A DNA stretch of 35,224 nt. Origin: Amphimedon queenslandica. Lineage: Eukaryota; Porifera; Demospongiae; Haplosclerida; Niphatidae. The position numbers and the translations under genes were made by a program. The stretch lies in NCBI RefSeq assembly GCF_000090795.2, contig NW_003546639.1, positions 47,989-83,212 on the forward strand, read 5' to 3'. Of the stretch, positions 9,942-20,819 are shown in pieces (position 1 is the stretch's first letter; the number at the start of each line of letters is the position of its first letter). The notes below the pieces were generated by a model. It saw only the letters and a list, made by a program, of their open reading frames with translations, did not search any database and was not told the origin of the DNA.

Positions 9942-12900
9942 CTACTTTCCCTCGGCAGTTGAGGGGGCAGTTTGAAAAAGAGATGCCAGACCCCCTGGAT
10001 ACTGAAAAGCGGTCCCAGTGGAATAAGAACGATAATTTGGCGTGACAGGATAAAACGAGGTCTGAAACGAGAACCCTTGACTTTGTGAGAAGTCGTAAGA
10101 AACTGGAGACGTGGTAGAGACACTTGGCGATGAAACTAGGCTTAGGGTATTTCCCCCACCCACGACACTTGGTGGGTAGTGTGTGGGCGGGTAGCCAGCA
10201 GAGGAAGGCATGAAGTTGTGTTGGAGTTTCTCGAGTCGTTTTTGGCGATAGCGACTTCTACAGCTGATGCTCCCTGTGCGCTCTTGTTTTCGGAACCTGG
10301 CACGACGATTCTGAAACCAAACCTGTGAATAAAAATATAGATCAGGAATTAGTATGGTAAAAAATTTTTGTGTTTTAAAATTGTGCTGTGATTTAATTTT
10401 TACTAAGTAAGACTGTGTCATGTATTATTGAATGTGGCATGTAATTATATGGGTGATCTAATTTTTTTGCAAAATTCTAATTCAGTAAAATTTAAATCAC
10501 AAGTAAAAATAATAATATATGTGTAACATTACGTATTTAATCATGCTTGCAATGTATTATAATAAAGCAAATGTGTATACATTAACTGATTAACTGTAAT
10601 GCAACTGATACTATACTTATAACTGTTCTAAATATAGTAACATGATGTAGGATTAATAAGGTAAAACATATTGCGTAATAGTAACACATGCAATTGCGCA
10701 AGGTGATACTTAATTAGTGTATGCATAATAATACGTGTCATACAAGTACAGTTAGAACACAATCCTTATTTTCATTATTGTAGTTTCTATGTGTACATAG
10801 TAACATCAAGATGTAACCACTTCAAAGCTAAATTTTTATAATAAAAAGTCAAATTTCTACCAAGCATACATATCAAAAAGAATAATAAAAATAAAGAATT
10901 TTTCCTTTTAAATTTTGGTAAAATTTGACCAATACAAGGACTTTGACCTAGCTGATTGTGGAGTAAGTTTAAAAATTTGTAAAAAATCCAAATTTGATTG
11001 CAATCAGCTCAAACTTTCTATGCAACATAAGTACATGTATATGCATCAGAAAAAATATAAAAAATAGAAAATCCTTTCCTTTTTATTCTTGATGAAATTG
11101 GCCAACAACCAAAGGCTATATATCCTTTGGGTTGTTGGATAATACTCTACTCCACACGTACCTGAATCCTGTCTTCCCTAATACCAAGTCTCCTAGAAAG
11201 GTCTTCCCTAGTAAACACATCAGGATAATGTGTGGTGGCAAATATCAACTCCAGCTGGTCCAATTGGCTGTTACTGTAAGCTGTCCTTGTTCTTTTCGGC
11301 TTCTTTGGCTCAGCGTCTTTATCCGTGGTAGAGTTTGAGTCACTCTCTTCGTCACTCGGCCCATAGTCCTCCTCACCACGGTCATCCGACTCAATATAAG
11401 ACTCTTCTTTGATGGCCATCGGAGGTCTAGAAGAATCAGGATTATCTTGATCTATGTGTATATGTGGGGGGAGGGAAGGGATGCATAAAAAGTACATTAT
11501 TTATTCTTAAATCCTTAAAAATGCGTGTGCAAATAAGAATTAAACAGCAACCAAAATAGAAGCAGGTGAAATTGCTTATATAGATAATTGCTGTACAAGT
11601 AGGTTAATTAAGACAAAAATCTTTAAGTTATCTATGATTGTGTAAACAGGCAGGCCGGGTGAATGAGGGATAGTGGGGGAGGTGTTCCAGTACCAGGTGG
11701 CTCTCACAAAGCAGTGTTTACACAGCATGACTCTATATGTAGAGGTAAACATGGAGAAAGGTTAATAAGATTGGACTTGTTAAATGGTGGGAAGGCCTTA
11801 TCACAGCATACATACACTCCATGAGCAGCCAATACACAATATATATGTAATATATCATGGACTAGAATCATACCCACATACATGTATATGAATATACATT
11901 ATTATGCAGGTCTGTCATAGTTGAGTTAATAATCAAATAACTTTAAAAAGCGCCTTTAAGCTTCACTGCATAAGGGAATGAGGAACGGGTCCATCCAGCT
12001 AACGTGCTATATGACACACCAAGCTAATTGCATGGGAAGCCAGAATGGAGCAGAGTAGGGATTCGATAAACAACATGAGAGAAATATCATTTATGGAGTT
12101 GCTGTTACGTATGTACGTGCATGTATAATCTTAATGCAAGATGCTGTAATTGTTAGTAGAATTAGTCTCATTGATGGCTCGCGTGATGGGGTATGGCTTT
12201 GTCATAACATTTGATTGTGTGTGTTATGCTAAAGAGATTTGTACTTTGTTAGTGAGTGGAAATGAAAACAGGCCGGGATGAGGCTATAACTTAAGACTGT
12301 ACAAACTGCAAGAAAATAACCTCAGCATGCATAACAAAGCAGCATTTTGATACAACCTAACCCTTTCTTTATTAGACTATTATACCCTTTCTTTTTTTTT
12401 CTCACCTCCCTCTCTCTTCCATTATAGCATAATATACATCTTTCTCTCTATCTCTCTGGTCTCTTACCATCATAGTACATATAGTAAACTTCTTTTAGGC
12501 TCTCTCTCTCTCTCTCCTTCTCTCCCTCACTCTCTTTTACTATTACAGTTCATACAGTGTACACTTCTCTCCTTTAAAATTATAGTAGGCTCTCTCTCTC
12601 TCTCTCTCTTACCATTATAGCTAGGTGAGCTGGGATAGGACACAGAAGGAGGAGACGTGAGCGTCCCAACCGGAGGCAGTGGCTTGCCACTATTACTCCC
12701 AGACCCAGTGGAAGAAGAAGCACCAACGTTCCAACTATTATACCCAATATCAAACTTGTGGTGAAGAGGAGGGATGGATGTGTGATGGTGCCCATGGACA
12801 TCAAGAGACTGAGAAGGTAAGGAGCTAATCCCAATCTTTGAGCCTGGATACCCGTTACAGTAAGCAATGGACTGATAAGGAGGTGGTGGCATTAGAGAGA

Positions 12901-14684
12901 GAGAGGCGTTTGGTGCCGGCTCGTATTGCCCAGTAGAGTGAGGGTGACCGCGGGCCGTACCCATGTCCGAGGGTAGGAGGAACTGCCAGCCATTTGGCGG
13001 AGGAGGTGGGTTAGAGGAATAGTTATCAGTCGGGTATGTAGGGGCAATGTACGACGAGGAGGCTCCTTGGGTGGGATTGTCCGCTTGGAGGAGACGAGTG
13101 GAAACACTGAAGTCAGAGGAATAGCTATTAGTGTCTAGAAATAGAGTGAGAGAGTCAAAATACTGCAGGATAATGTAGCCCATGCAGGATATGAAGATAT
13201 TAGTGCATTGAGAGGCAAAATATAGGCATAAAATGACTGCATAGTGCTGTGTCTAAAAGCTAAGGAATTGGATACAACTCTAGCCATTTTACAGAAACTG
13301 CAGGAAGATATGGATAAAACTCCAGCCATTATAGCTGCAGTTATAGAGATACTATAATATGCTGCAAGATAAAGAGTGGAATAGAGAATGACTTGTATGC
13401 TTTAGCATACAAAAGTGTGGGATGAAAGGAAAAGTGGGATACCATTAACACAGTTTTAATGTGCCTCACTTACTGATTGGAGCAACCTTAGGGCCTTCAT
13501 CAGATAGTGCTTCACCAGTTTGCTCCATATCTAGTGCCAGTCCTTCCCTATATATATCAAAGGAGAGAGAGAGAGATGATGGTAGGAAGTAGAGATAAAA
13601 GTGAATGTGATATCAGCAAGTCTTCACACAAGACTATACAGGACTTGAGACTTGAAAGAGCCTTCTTCTCAGAGTCAACAAGCTGTTGCTAGGTGCAGTG
13701 TGTGTATGTATAAAGGACTGAAGAGGTGTAAAAGCAACCTTAGAAGGTCCTTTCAGATAGTGTTAGTGTAGCATTCTACACCTCAAAGTGGTAAAAAACC
13801 CAGTCTGACTAGATGGACAGTCTGCATACCTGAAGATTAGAGCTATGCAAGGGAGGTGAGACTAAGCATACCATCTATACAGCAGGGGTACCTCTCTTTT
13901 CTCCACCCCAAACTTTATCATACACAAGTGGTTCACTTTTGTACTTGTTACAAGATTGTGTAACAAGTACAGTTGTTGAGTACAATCATTGGCTCTCTCT
14001 GTATGTGTGTTTATAGTCTTATTAGTTCACATCTTAATAAATTAATAGCTTTAATCGCTAATAATATCTCAAGACACACTCCAGCCCGTAGTGATAATAA
14101 TCCTCACTCTCTTCCTTCCTCTCCTTTGTTATTGTAAGGAAGGGAGTGTAAAGGGAATTGAACGAGAGCAAAAGGAAAGTAATTTGATGCCTTTAATGTC
14201 ACCTGTCCCATCATCACAATGCAATTAAGGAGAAGAGAAGAATATGAGCATATACATGTACATTAGCTAACATTAAAGATCTATATTCAAGTGTATATGT
14301 AGTCTACAAGCTAGAACACATTTGATCTACTAGCTATACTAGCATGACAGAGGATAAAAGCTGTTTACTATAAAGGCCTTTTTCTTGCTTCAGCTCAATG
14401 AGTAAACACATAATTCATGCAGGTTATTCAAAAAAATACAATCACCAGCATAAAAAGCACTCCCAAAAAACAACAAAATGGTGCTGTAGCTAAAATACAT
14501 GTATATAAAGCCACTATTGAGCTACAGGAGAATCTAAGACTTATAAAAGTCTAAAATATTCCATTCAAGTTCAACACATGATGCATACTATAATGACTTA
14601 CTTTCCTTTCTCCTTCTTCTTTTTCTTCTTCCCTTCTCCTTCCTTGGAAGAGGGGGGAGAAGAAACAGCTGGCTCTTCATTCAT
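9942..14684 (-). CDS. Paired-like (Q50) homeodomain transcription factor
   Basis: Five coding exons on the minus strand (14602-14684, 13474-13547, 12613-13134, 11162-11451, 9942-10322) join in phase to 449 residues. The homeodomain (~278-337) has R5, L16, F20, Y25-P-D, W48-F49-Q50-N51 and R53. The pattern HYPDV..RE.L..RLGI.EDRIQ then VWFQNRRARFRKQER is paired-class without a paired domain. Its intron lies at homeodomain codons 46/47, a usual place in this class. N-terminal to it are a Lys-rich exon (GKKKKKKEKGK), a Pro/Ser/Tyr-rich exon and an acidic stretch with an IKEE sumoylation-type site. The C-terminus is Ser/Tyr/Pro-rich with no OAR motif seen. The start is the first ATG in the 14602-14695 exon, whose frame is open upstream to its acceptor, so a further 5' exon is possible. 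Orthology within the paired-like families was not settled. Confidence 0.85.
10835..11115 (+). repeat. Diverged copies of the ~177-bp repeat in a homeobox intron
   Basis: The stretch near 11000-11060 keeps CAATCAGCTCAAACTTTCTA, a GCAACATAAGTACAT variant and ATGCATCAGAAAA. These match the 5231-6202 array with clear divergence. A weaker unit precedes it from about 10835. It lies in the homeodomain intron, antisense to the homeobox gene. Confidence 0.6.
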
Positions 14685-15411
14685 TAGTCCCTGAGCTGTA
14701 AAAGAGTAGAGTGAGGAGAAGGGGCTCACTTTTCAACAAGACACTACTCCAACTGGCAAAACCTTGTAGGCATGGCCTCTTAGCAAGATCCCTTTCATCT
14801 TATACCCTATCATAAAGGGGGACTACCTCACCCACTATTTGCAGTAATTCTTTGAAAAAGGCTATAAGAGAAATGATCAAAGGGCTAAGATGCTAACTGG
14901 AGAAAGGGCTGCTATTTTTGTAGGTACTCGATGACTGGTAAGGGACTTATTGGAGGATGAGAGATTAAAGAGAGTGGGAAGTGGCTCGAAGAGGGTTAGC
15001 GTGAATAGCATGGACATGAAAGAATACATGCACACGCAGTAGATAAGGATATTGTGTACAAGAAAAATACTGGATATTATTAAGAATTACAAGTACATTA
15101 TAAGCAGCTAATATAAAAGATTGTGAACCTTTAGAGTATGCATAAACATGTACTTGCGATTAATATACATGTACATGTACATACATGTAGCTGCATATGT
15201 TTATTAGTATTATGTACTGTATGTATATTAGGTGAATTGTACTTCTCTGTCTACTGGGGATAAAATAATAATCAGAATAATAATATAAATAAGAATAGAG
15301 ACTATTTTATAATTATAGCAATAATGATAATAATAATAATAATCACATTAATTAATTTAAACTTGAGAGGAAAAGAAATGAGAGAGAGAGAGTGAGAAAA
15401 GTCTCCAACTC
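14685..15411. other. Homeobox upstream region and FAF1 3' UTR
   Basis: This stretch lies between the homeobox start and the FAF1 stop, both on the minus strand. A minus-strand AATAAA (TTTATT at 15200-15205) about 210 bp past the FAF1 stop is a candidate polyadenylation signal. ATAATAATA-type simple repeats lie at 15265-15345. Any untranslated first exon of the homeobox gene should be here, but none could be fixed. Confidence 0.4.
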
Positions 15412-15521
15412 TCATCTCTCTTCAATGAAAAGAGTTTCCTGAGGATAGAGGTTAACTTCCTCTAGTGTTAGAGTAGGATGATATGATGTTACCTAGAAAG
15501 AGAGAGGGGGGAGAGAGAGAG

Positions 15522-15565
<44 letters not shown>

Positions 15566-18500
15566 AGAGAGAGAGAGAGAAGAGGAGGAAGAAAAAGAAT
15601 CAATAAAAATTAGAGACAAGAACACAAAAGCACATTAAGGAAGATCAAGCAATCTAAACATCAAACACACAAACTAACTGACTTTACTATACAATACATG
15701 CAACCACCATTCAGTATAAGATGGTATACATGCATAATCATATGTACACGTACTACATGCAATGAAAGGTAAAACAATAGACATAAGCCCCACACTGGTA
15801 CTGTACATGTACATGTATGTAGAGTGAGCTCAATGGGGGAAGAGGGAGAGACAGGATGAGGGAATGCAGACCTGTAAACTTGCCAATTGGCAGATTGCTA
15901 AGTGTCTACATATCTCAGGATAGCAGGGTTAGCACTGTCTGGTACAGGCCCTGCTTCATCATACATGCACATGTACATGTACATACTAACATACATGTAC
16001 ATGTACATGTCTGAATTTATCTAAAGTCTCAATTAGAAACATGCTGAGTGGCTAATATTAAAGTCAAAATGTACATGTACATGTACATATCTATAATACA
16101 TACTGTACATGCATGTACATGTACATGTACATGTATAATTATTAAAAATGTAAATGTCTACTAGCTATAGCTAGCTATGTTTAGCTGGTATATAAAACTG
16201 ATTTTTAAGAGTAAAGTACATGTACATGTACAACCGAAGATCGGTGAACCCAGAAAACATGTACATGTGTACATGTACATGTTACTAGTATACTTACATC
16301 TTTTTTAGGGAAGGATGTCAACAGCTTATACTCCTCAGATTGGTATCCTTTGGATCCAACAAAGTTCAATAGGTTAGCCACAGTGTGTGAGGGGAGGAAC
16401 CGCCTCTGGTGGATGGAGCCATCGGGGAACCTTAGTCTTAGAGTCGATACCTTCGTGTGAGTGTCGTCCGGTTCTGGGGGGATGAGGTTCTCCATTTGAC
16501 GCATTAGCTCCTTTAAAAAAGAATAAATAAATAAATAAATAATTAAGAAATGAATGCATCATTGTATAACAGGCACATTTCATTGGGCAAAAATTTTGTT
16601 TTAGAAAAAACTACTGAAGGCTTTGATTCCATCCTTAGCTGTCGTGTGTGATTACTTCTTTCCTTTCTTTTTCTAAAATTTCTTCTCTTTCCTTCTCTTG
16701 CTTGAGTTTCTCGTCCTCCATCTTTAACCTCTCCTGTAACATAAAGATGATAATTACTCGTATCACATACATGTGCATGTATCACACACACTCTCTCTCC
16801 CTCCCTTTCTCCCCCCCTCTCTCTCCCTCTCTCTCTCTTAACCTTCTCTTGATCAGCTCTCAGTGATTCTCTAAAAGCTGCTTCCTGTAGTGCCTTCATC
16901 TCTTCTCGTTCTAATCTCTCAATCTAACACAAACAAACAAATAACAAACAAACAAACAAAATATATAAATAACAACAAAAGTACAAATAATTATAAAAAT
17001 GTCAAGATAAGCACATGCATAGCCTGTGTCCTTGTCTACACAGTAAACAAACTCATTCCTAGTATCTATGTGATAAATTGATAATATGACAGTATGCAAC
17101 TCAAACTGTTTGATCTTCTCATCCTCTTCCCTTCTCTTGTAATACACATGTACATGTAAATATACATGTGTATAATGTACATGTACGTGTGTATAATGTA
17201 CATGTACATGTGTACTCTACCTCTTCTTTACGATCAGTCTCCTTGACTTGTTCATGCTGGTCGTGCGCTACTATTAAACTGCTTAGGAGTAAGTCTGGAT
17301 CAGATTGACCTACATAAATATGTACATGAATATGTAATGTACATTAACAAATAACAAAAATCATAGAATTAAAATGAACATATATGTACATGTACATGTA
17401 GTGCCTTAAAATCCCCTCTCTGTCTCTGTCTCTCTCTCTTCCCCTTCTGTCTCTCTCTCTTCCCCCTCTGTCTCTCTCCCCCTCCCTCCCCCTCTCTCTA
17501 TTACAATGTACATGTACATGTGTTTGTACATGTACATGTGTACACATACCTTGTATGATGTTCCTAACTTCCATCTGTCCCTTTGATTTATAGACTATCA
17601 GTATGGCCGGTAAATGGTCTGGCTTTATGTCGTCTACATTGTTTGATACCAGCGTACCAAAACACTCCCTCACCATGTCCAATAATCTATTTATAAAACA
17701 AGTACATGTACATGTACATGTACATATACAGTACATGTCTGATGTAGATTATTATTTAAAAAACTATGTACTGTACATACATGTATACACCTAGTGGTCT
17801 ATGTGGAGAATGAGCAGCTTTCAAACAAGAGCTACTGTACATTTAGCAGACTCAGTAGATCATGACTTAAAGGCTTCTACTTTTGATGATAGAAAAAGTA
17901 CATGTACATGTGTTTTTTTGGCCAAAGTCCCTGTACTACTGTACATTGTACATGTAAAAAACAAACTAACACAGCATAATACATGTCAGACAAAAATATG
18001 TAGTAAGTACATGTACATGTACATACGCATGTATAAATGCAAATGTACATGTAGTGCATGCATTGACGTACTTTCTCTTTAGTTTCTCGTTCGTGAGGTC
18101 CCACGCCCACACAAGATAATGAATACTTAAAAAGCTAACAATTGATTCACAACACAAGAGTTGACTAAAGAGAAGAGAAAAGATACAACATACTGTACAT
18201 GTATACATGTACATGTACATGTACATACATGTAAATGCACATAAAATACATGTAGAATATTAAAACTGAATTCTACTATACATGTACATGTACAAATGTA
18301 TAATACAATTGTACCATAATAATGGTATAACAATAACATGTAATAGATGTACTGTACATGTACATAAATAACGTCATGTTTTCAACTCACCTACAAAATA
18401 TATTGGATAATATGCTCTTATCATGGTGCAAGTAGATGAACATTGGTCGTCTCTACAACAAAGTAAAACCATACCCACTTTAAACAAACCCCGCCCATTA

Positions 18501-20702
18501 GCTAACCTCGGAGACGGAAGCTCCGCAGGCTTCCTTGACAGCGTCGGAGAGAGACCCGACGAAAAACATCGGGTGAGGAGAACCATAACGAGACTCAAAC
18601 CTCTGCGAGAGATAAAGGGAGCACTCAAATGGATCTTCACAATCTTCAGGAACTGGAGAGAGAGAGGGAAAGATTAAGTTTATGAGATACATGTACATGT
18701 ACGTGTAAAAGGAATGAGAATGAACGAGGAATTAAATATTAATAACATTAAATCTTATCAACATGCATATACACATACATACATGTACATGTACTACATT
18801 TACTTGTTCTAATGGTAAAAAAACCTACATGTACATGTACTGTACATGTAAATGTAAATCAACTACACTTAATATGTACATGTACATACATGTATTAGAA
18901 GTACATGTACATAAAATGGTCTAACATGTACATGTATATGTACATGTAACACATTTCTCTCTCTCTTCCCCCCTCTCTCTCTCCCCCATTGTCAAGGTCT
19001 TCAGTTTATAGTAGAATGCAAGTGTCTAGTGGTTCTCTTAGCAGGTGAGCATTAGTTGGACAATAAACGTGATAACAACCGCCTTCCATTGTTTAACATG
19101 CAACTAGTATAACTCAGTATACTCCAGGATACCACACAACAAGACTAAACACCTGATGCCAAATATACAAAGTTATACAAGTACATGTACATGTAACTAC
19201 AAAATCAAGAATTAATGTACAGTACATGTACAAGCCCACATACATGTACATGTAATTGTCCACTTTTAGCAGCTTTAATCATTTCATATACATGTACAGT
19301 ACATGTACTTATAGCATTATTAATATTATTAATTTTTGTGTTACTTTTAAAATCCCTTCAAATCCACTTATACCAATACATGCACATGCAATACTAAAGG
19401 TACACATTATATGTACATGTACACTAAAGCCCCACCCATTAATACATGTACATGCATACATGTATATGTACATGTACATGTACATATCTTACTTAAAGGT
19501 TCTTTAGCTATTGGTTCTTCATCTGCTAAGAACATATCATCAGTAATGGCTTCACCATCTCCTTCTACCTCCTCGTCACTGAGAGTTTCTCTAGCATCAT
19601 CATACTCTTCGCTACAGGAGCTCCCTCCCTCTCCTCCTCCTCCTCCCTCCTCATAGCTGTGCTCTAAACTCCGCCTCTTTTCGGTTGATGGCTGTGGCTC
19701 TTGTTGGGGCGTCACGTGGTTGTGTTGGCGGAGGTGGTTTTCAAGGACGACAGCCTCGTCTGACGGGTTTCGGAGACCATCTACCAGTTCGGCCTCTTCA
19801 CTAAATTAAAGTAGAATAGATTACTGAAATATTCAATCACTAAGCAAATTACTAGTGATGTCTTTATGTATAAAAAATCCCTGTACTATAGCCCATGGTT
19901 TTTTCCAAAAAATGGCTCAAAAATCACCCCCAATTTTTATTACATTTTCTGATACATATTGATGTATTTATGCTATGTAGAAAGTTTGAGCTGATTCCGA
20001 CTTAAATTTTTCAAGTTACAGCCATTTTAAAACATTGGCCAATTTCTGGAAAAATCCCTGTACTATAGCCCATGGTTTTTTCCAAAAAATGGCTCCGAAA
20101 TCACCCCCAATTTTTATTACATTTTCTGATACATATTGATGCCCTTATGCTGTGTAGAAAGTTTGAGCTGATTCCGACTAAAACTTTTTGAGTTATTAGC
20201 ATCCAAAATAAGCTAATTTTAAAAATCGGCTCAAAAAATTCTCAAATTTTAATTACTATGAAATACATGTACATGTACATATAACTTACTGTCTGTTTCC
20301 TGTTTCCTGCACTGGTGCACTTATCTCTTGTCCCTGAGACTCGTCGCTAAAATCCTGTGGTACTATACTATTGACTGCAGACTGCAAAAAGTAAATAAAA
20401 ATTAATTAAGGGGAGTGGCTTAAATTTCGACCACGCCCACAACAAAAGAGGCGTGGCGTGTCAAAAATCTCAAGTCAAGTGCGAATGAGAGCACATATTG
20501 ACACAAAATACTTTAAATATACACGATATAGAGTCGATATGAGGCGCTCACCAGTAAATCCCAGTTATGACTCTCGAGAATTCCGATACAGGTTCCAAGA
20601 TCGTCCATTCCGGTAAAGGCCTGGGAATGAAAAGCATATTATAGGTTCCAGACTATTCATATATACCTGAAAATTGGCCAGAATCTCGTCTCGAGAGCTC
20701 AT
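15412..20702 (-). CDS. FAF1: FAF1 homologue: UBA-UAS-UBX ubiquitin adaptor for p97/VCP
   Basis: Fourteen minus-strand exons: 20667-20702, 20552-20620, 20290-20381, 19493-19800, 18507-18652, 18391-18452, 18072-18164, 17550-17686, 17221-17309, ~17106-17135, 16843-16923, 16656-16733, 16298-16510, 15412-15492. They give about 504 residues. The UBA domain is MSSRDEILANFQ...LGTCIGILESHNWDLLSAVN. An acidic linker follows. The UAS (thioredoxin-like) domain has RYGSPHPMFFVGSL, IYLHHDKSILSNIFC and CESIVSFLS...VWAWDLTNE. A charged coiled coil (EAAFRESLRADQEK) follows, then LIPPEPDD and a C-terminal UBX (LRLRFPDGS..QRRF...YKLLTSFPKKD...LYPQETLFIEER). FAF1 proteins recruit ubiquitinated clients to p97/VCP. 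The UAS matches FAF1 better than FAF2, and no FAF2 membrane hairpin is present. The two UBL domains of vertebrate FAF1 are not visible. The donor of the tenth exon is unresolved. Confidence 0.9.
15495..15582 (+). repeat. (GA)n tract at a 3' splice site of FAF1
   Basis: The GAGA-rich run reads as (CT)n on the FAF1 coding strand. It sits directly upstream of the acceptor of the last exon (15492), acting as or extending its polypyrimidine tract. Confidence 0.85.
15960..19490. repeat. Dense palindromic (ACATGT)n microsatellites in FAF1 introns
   Basis: Runs of TACATGTACATG occur in nearly every FAF1 intron, for example 15960-16010, 16070-16135, 16215-16285, 17145-17215, 17505-17545, 17700-17730, 18005-18055, 18190-18235, 18770-18950 and 19440-19487. 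The hexamer is self-complementary, so each tract can fold on itself or pair with any other. Several abut splice donors. The tracts create false Val-His/Met-Tyr repeat reading frames on both strands. The same hexamer appears more thinly across the rest of the window. Confidence 0.9.
19865..20212 (-). repeat. Two units of the ~177-bp repeat in a FAF1 intron
   Basis: Two head-to-tail units about 176 bp apart carry the reverse complement of the 5231-6202 array. Both have CCCTGTACTATAGCCCATGG, CATTTTCTGATACATATTGATG and AGAAAGTTTGAGCTGATTCC. The units are in sense orientation relative to FAF1. Confidence 0.9.
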
Positions 20703-20819
20703 CCTATTTTATAAAAAATTTTTGGCAATGCTGTGTCACAGTAAGAAACATTAATTGAGTGGGTGTGGTCAGGTTTGACAGCTTCCCTACTGCGCATGCG
20801 CCAAACCACGTGCGCCGTA
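20703..20819. promoter_or_regulatory. Bidirectional FAF1/MSH1 promoter with an NRF1-type site
   Basis: The divergent start codons of FAF1 and MSH1 are 117 bp apart. TGCGCATGCGCC at 20791-20802 matches the palindromic NRF1 consensus (GCGCATGCGC), and an E-box CCACGTGC follows at 20806-20813. No TATA box lies near the MSH1 start. An in-frame ATG at 20796 falls inside the NRF1 palindrome and would add eight residues to MSH1; the ATG at 20820 was preferred. Confidence 0.6.

Noticed and set aside
17344-18339. Val-His and Cys-Thr repeat frames on both strands
   Set aside because: They come from palindromic ACATGT microsatellites in FAF1 introns; only the short FAF1 exons within are real.
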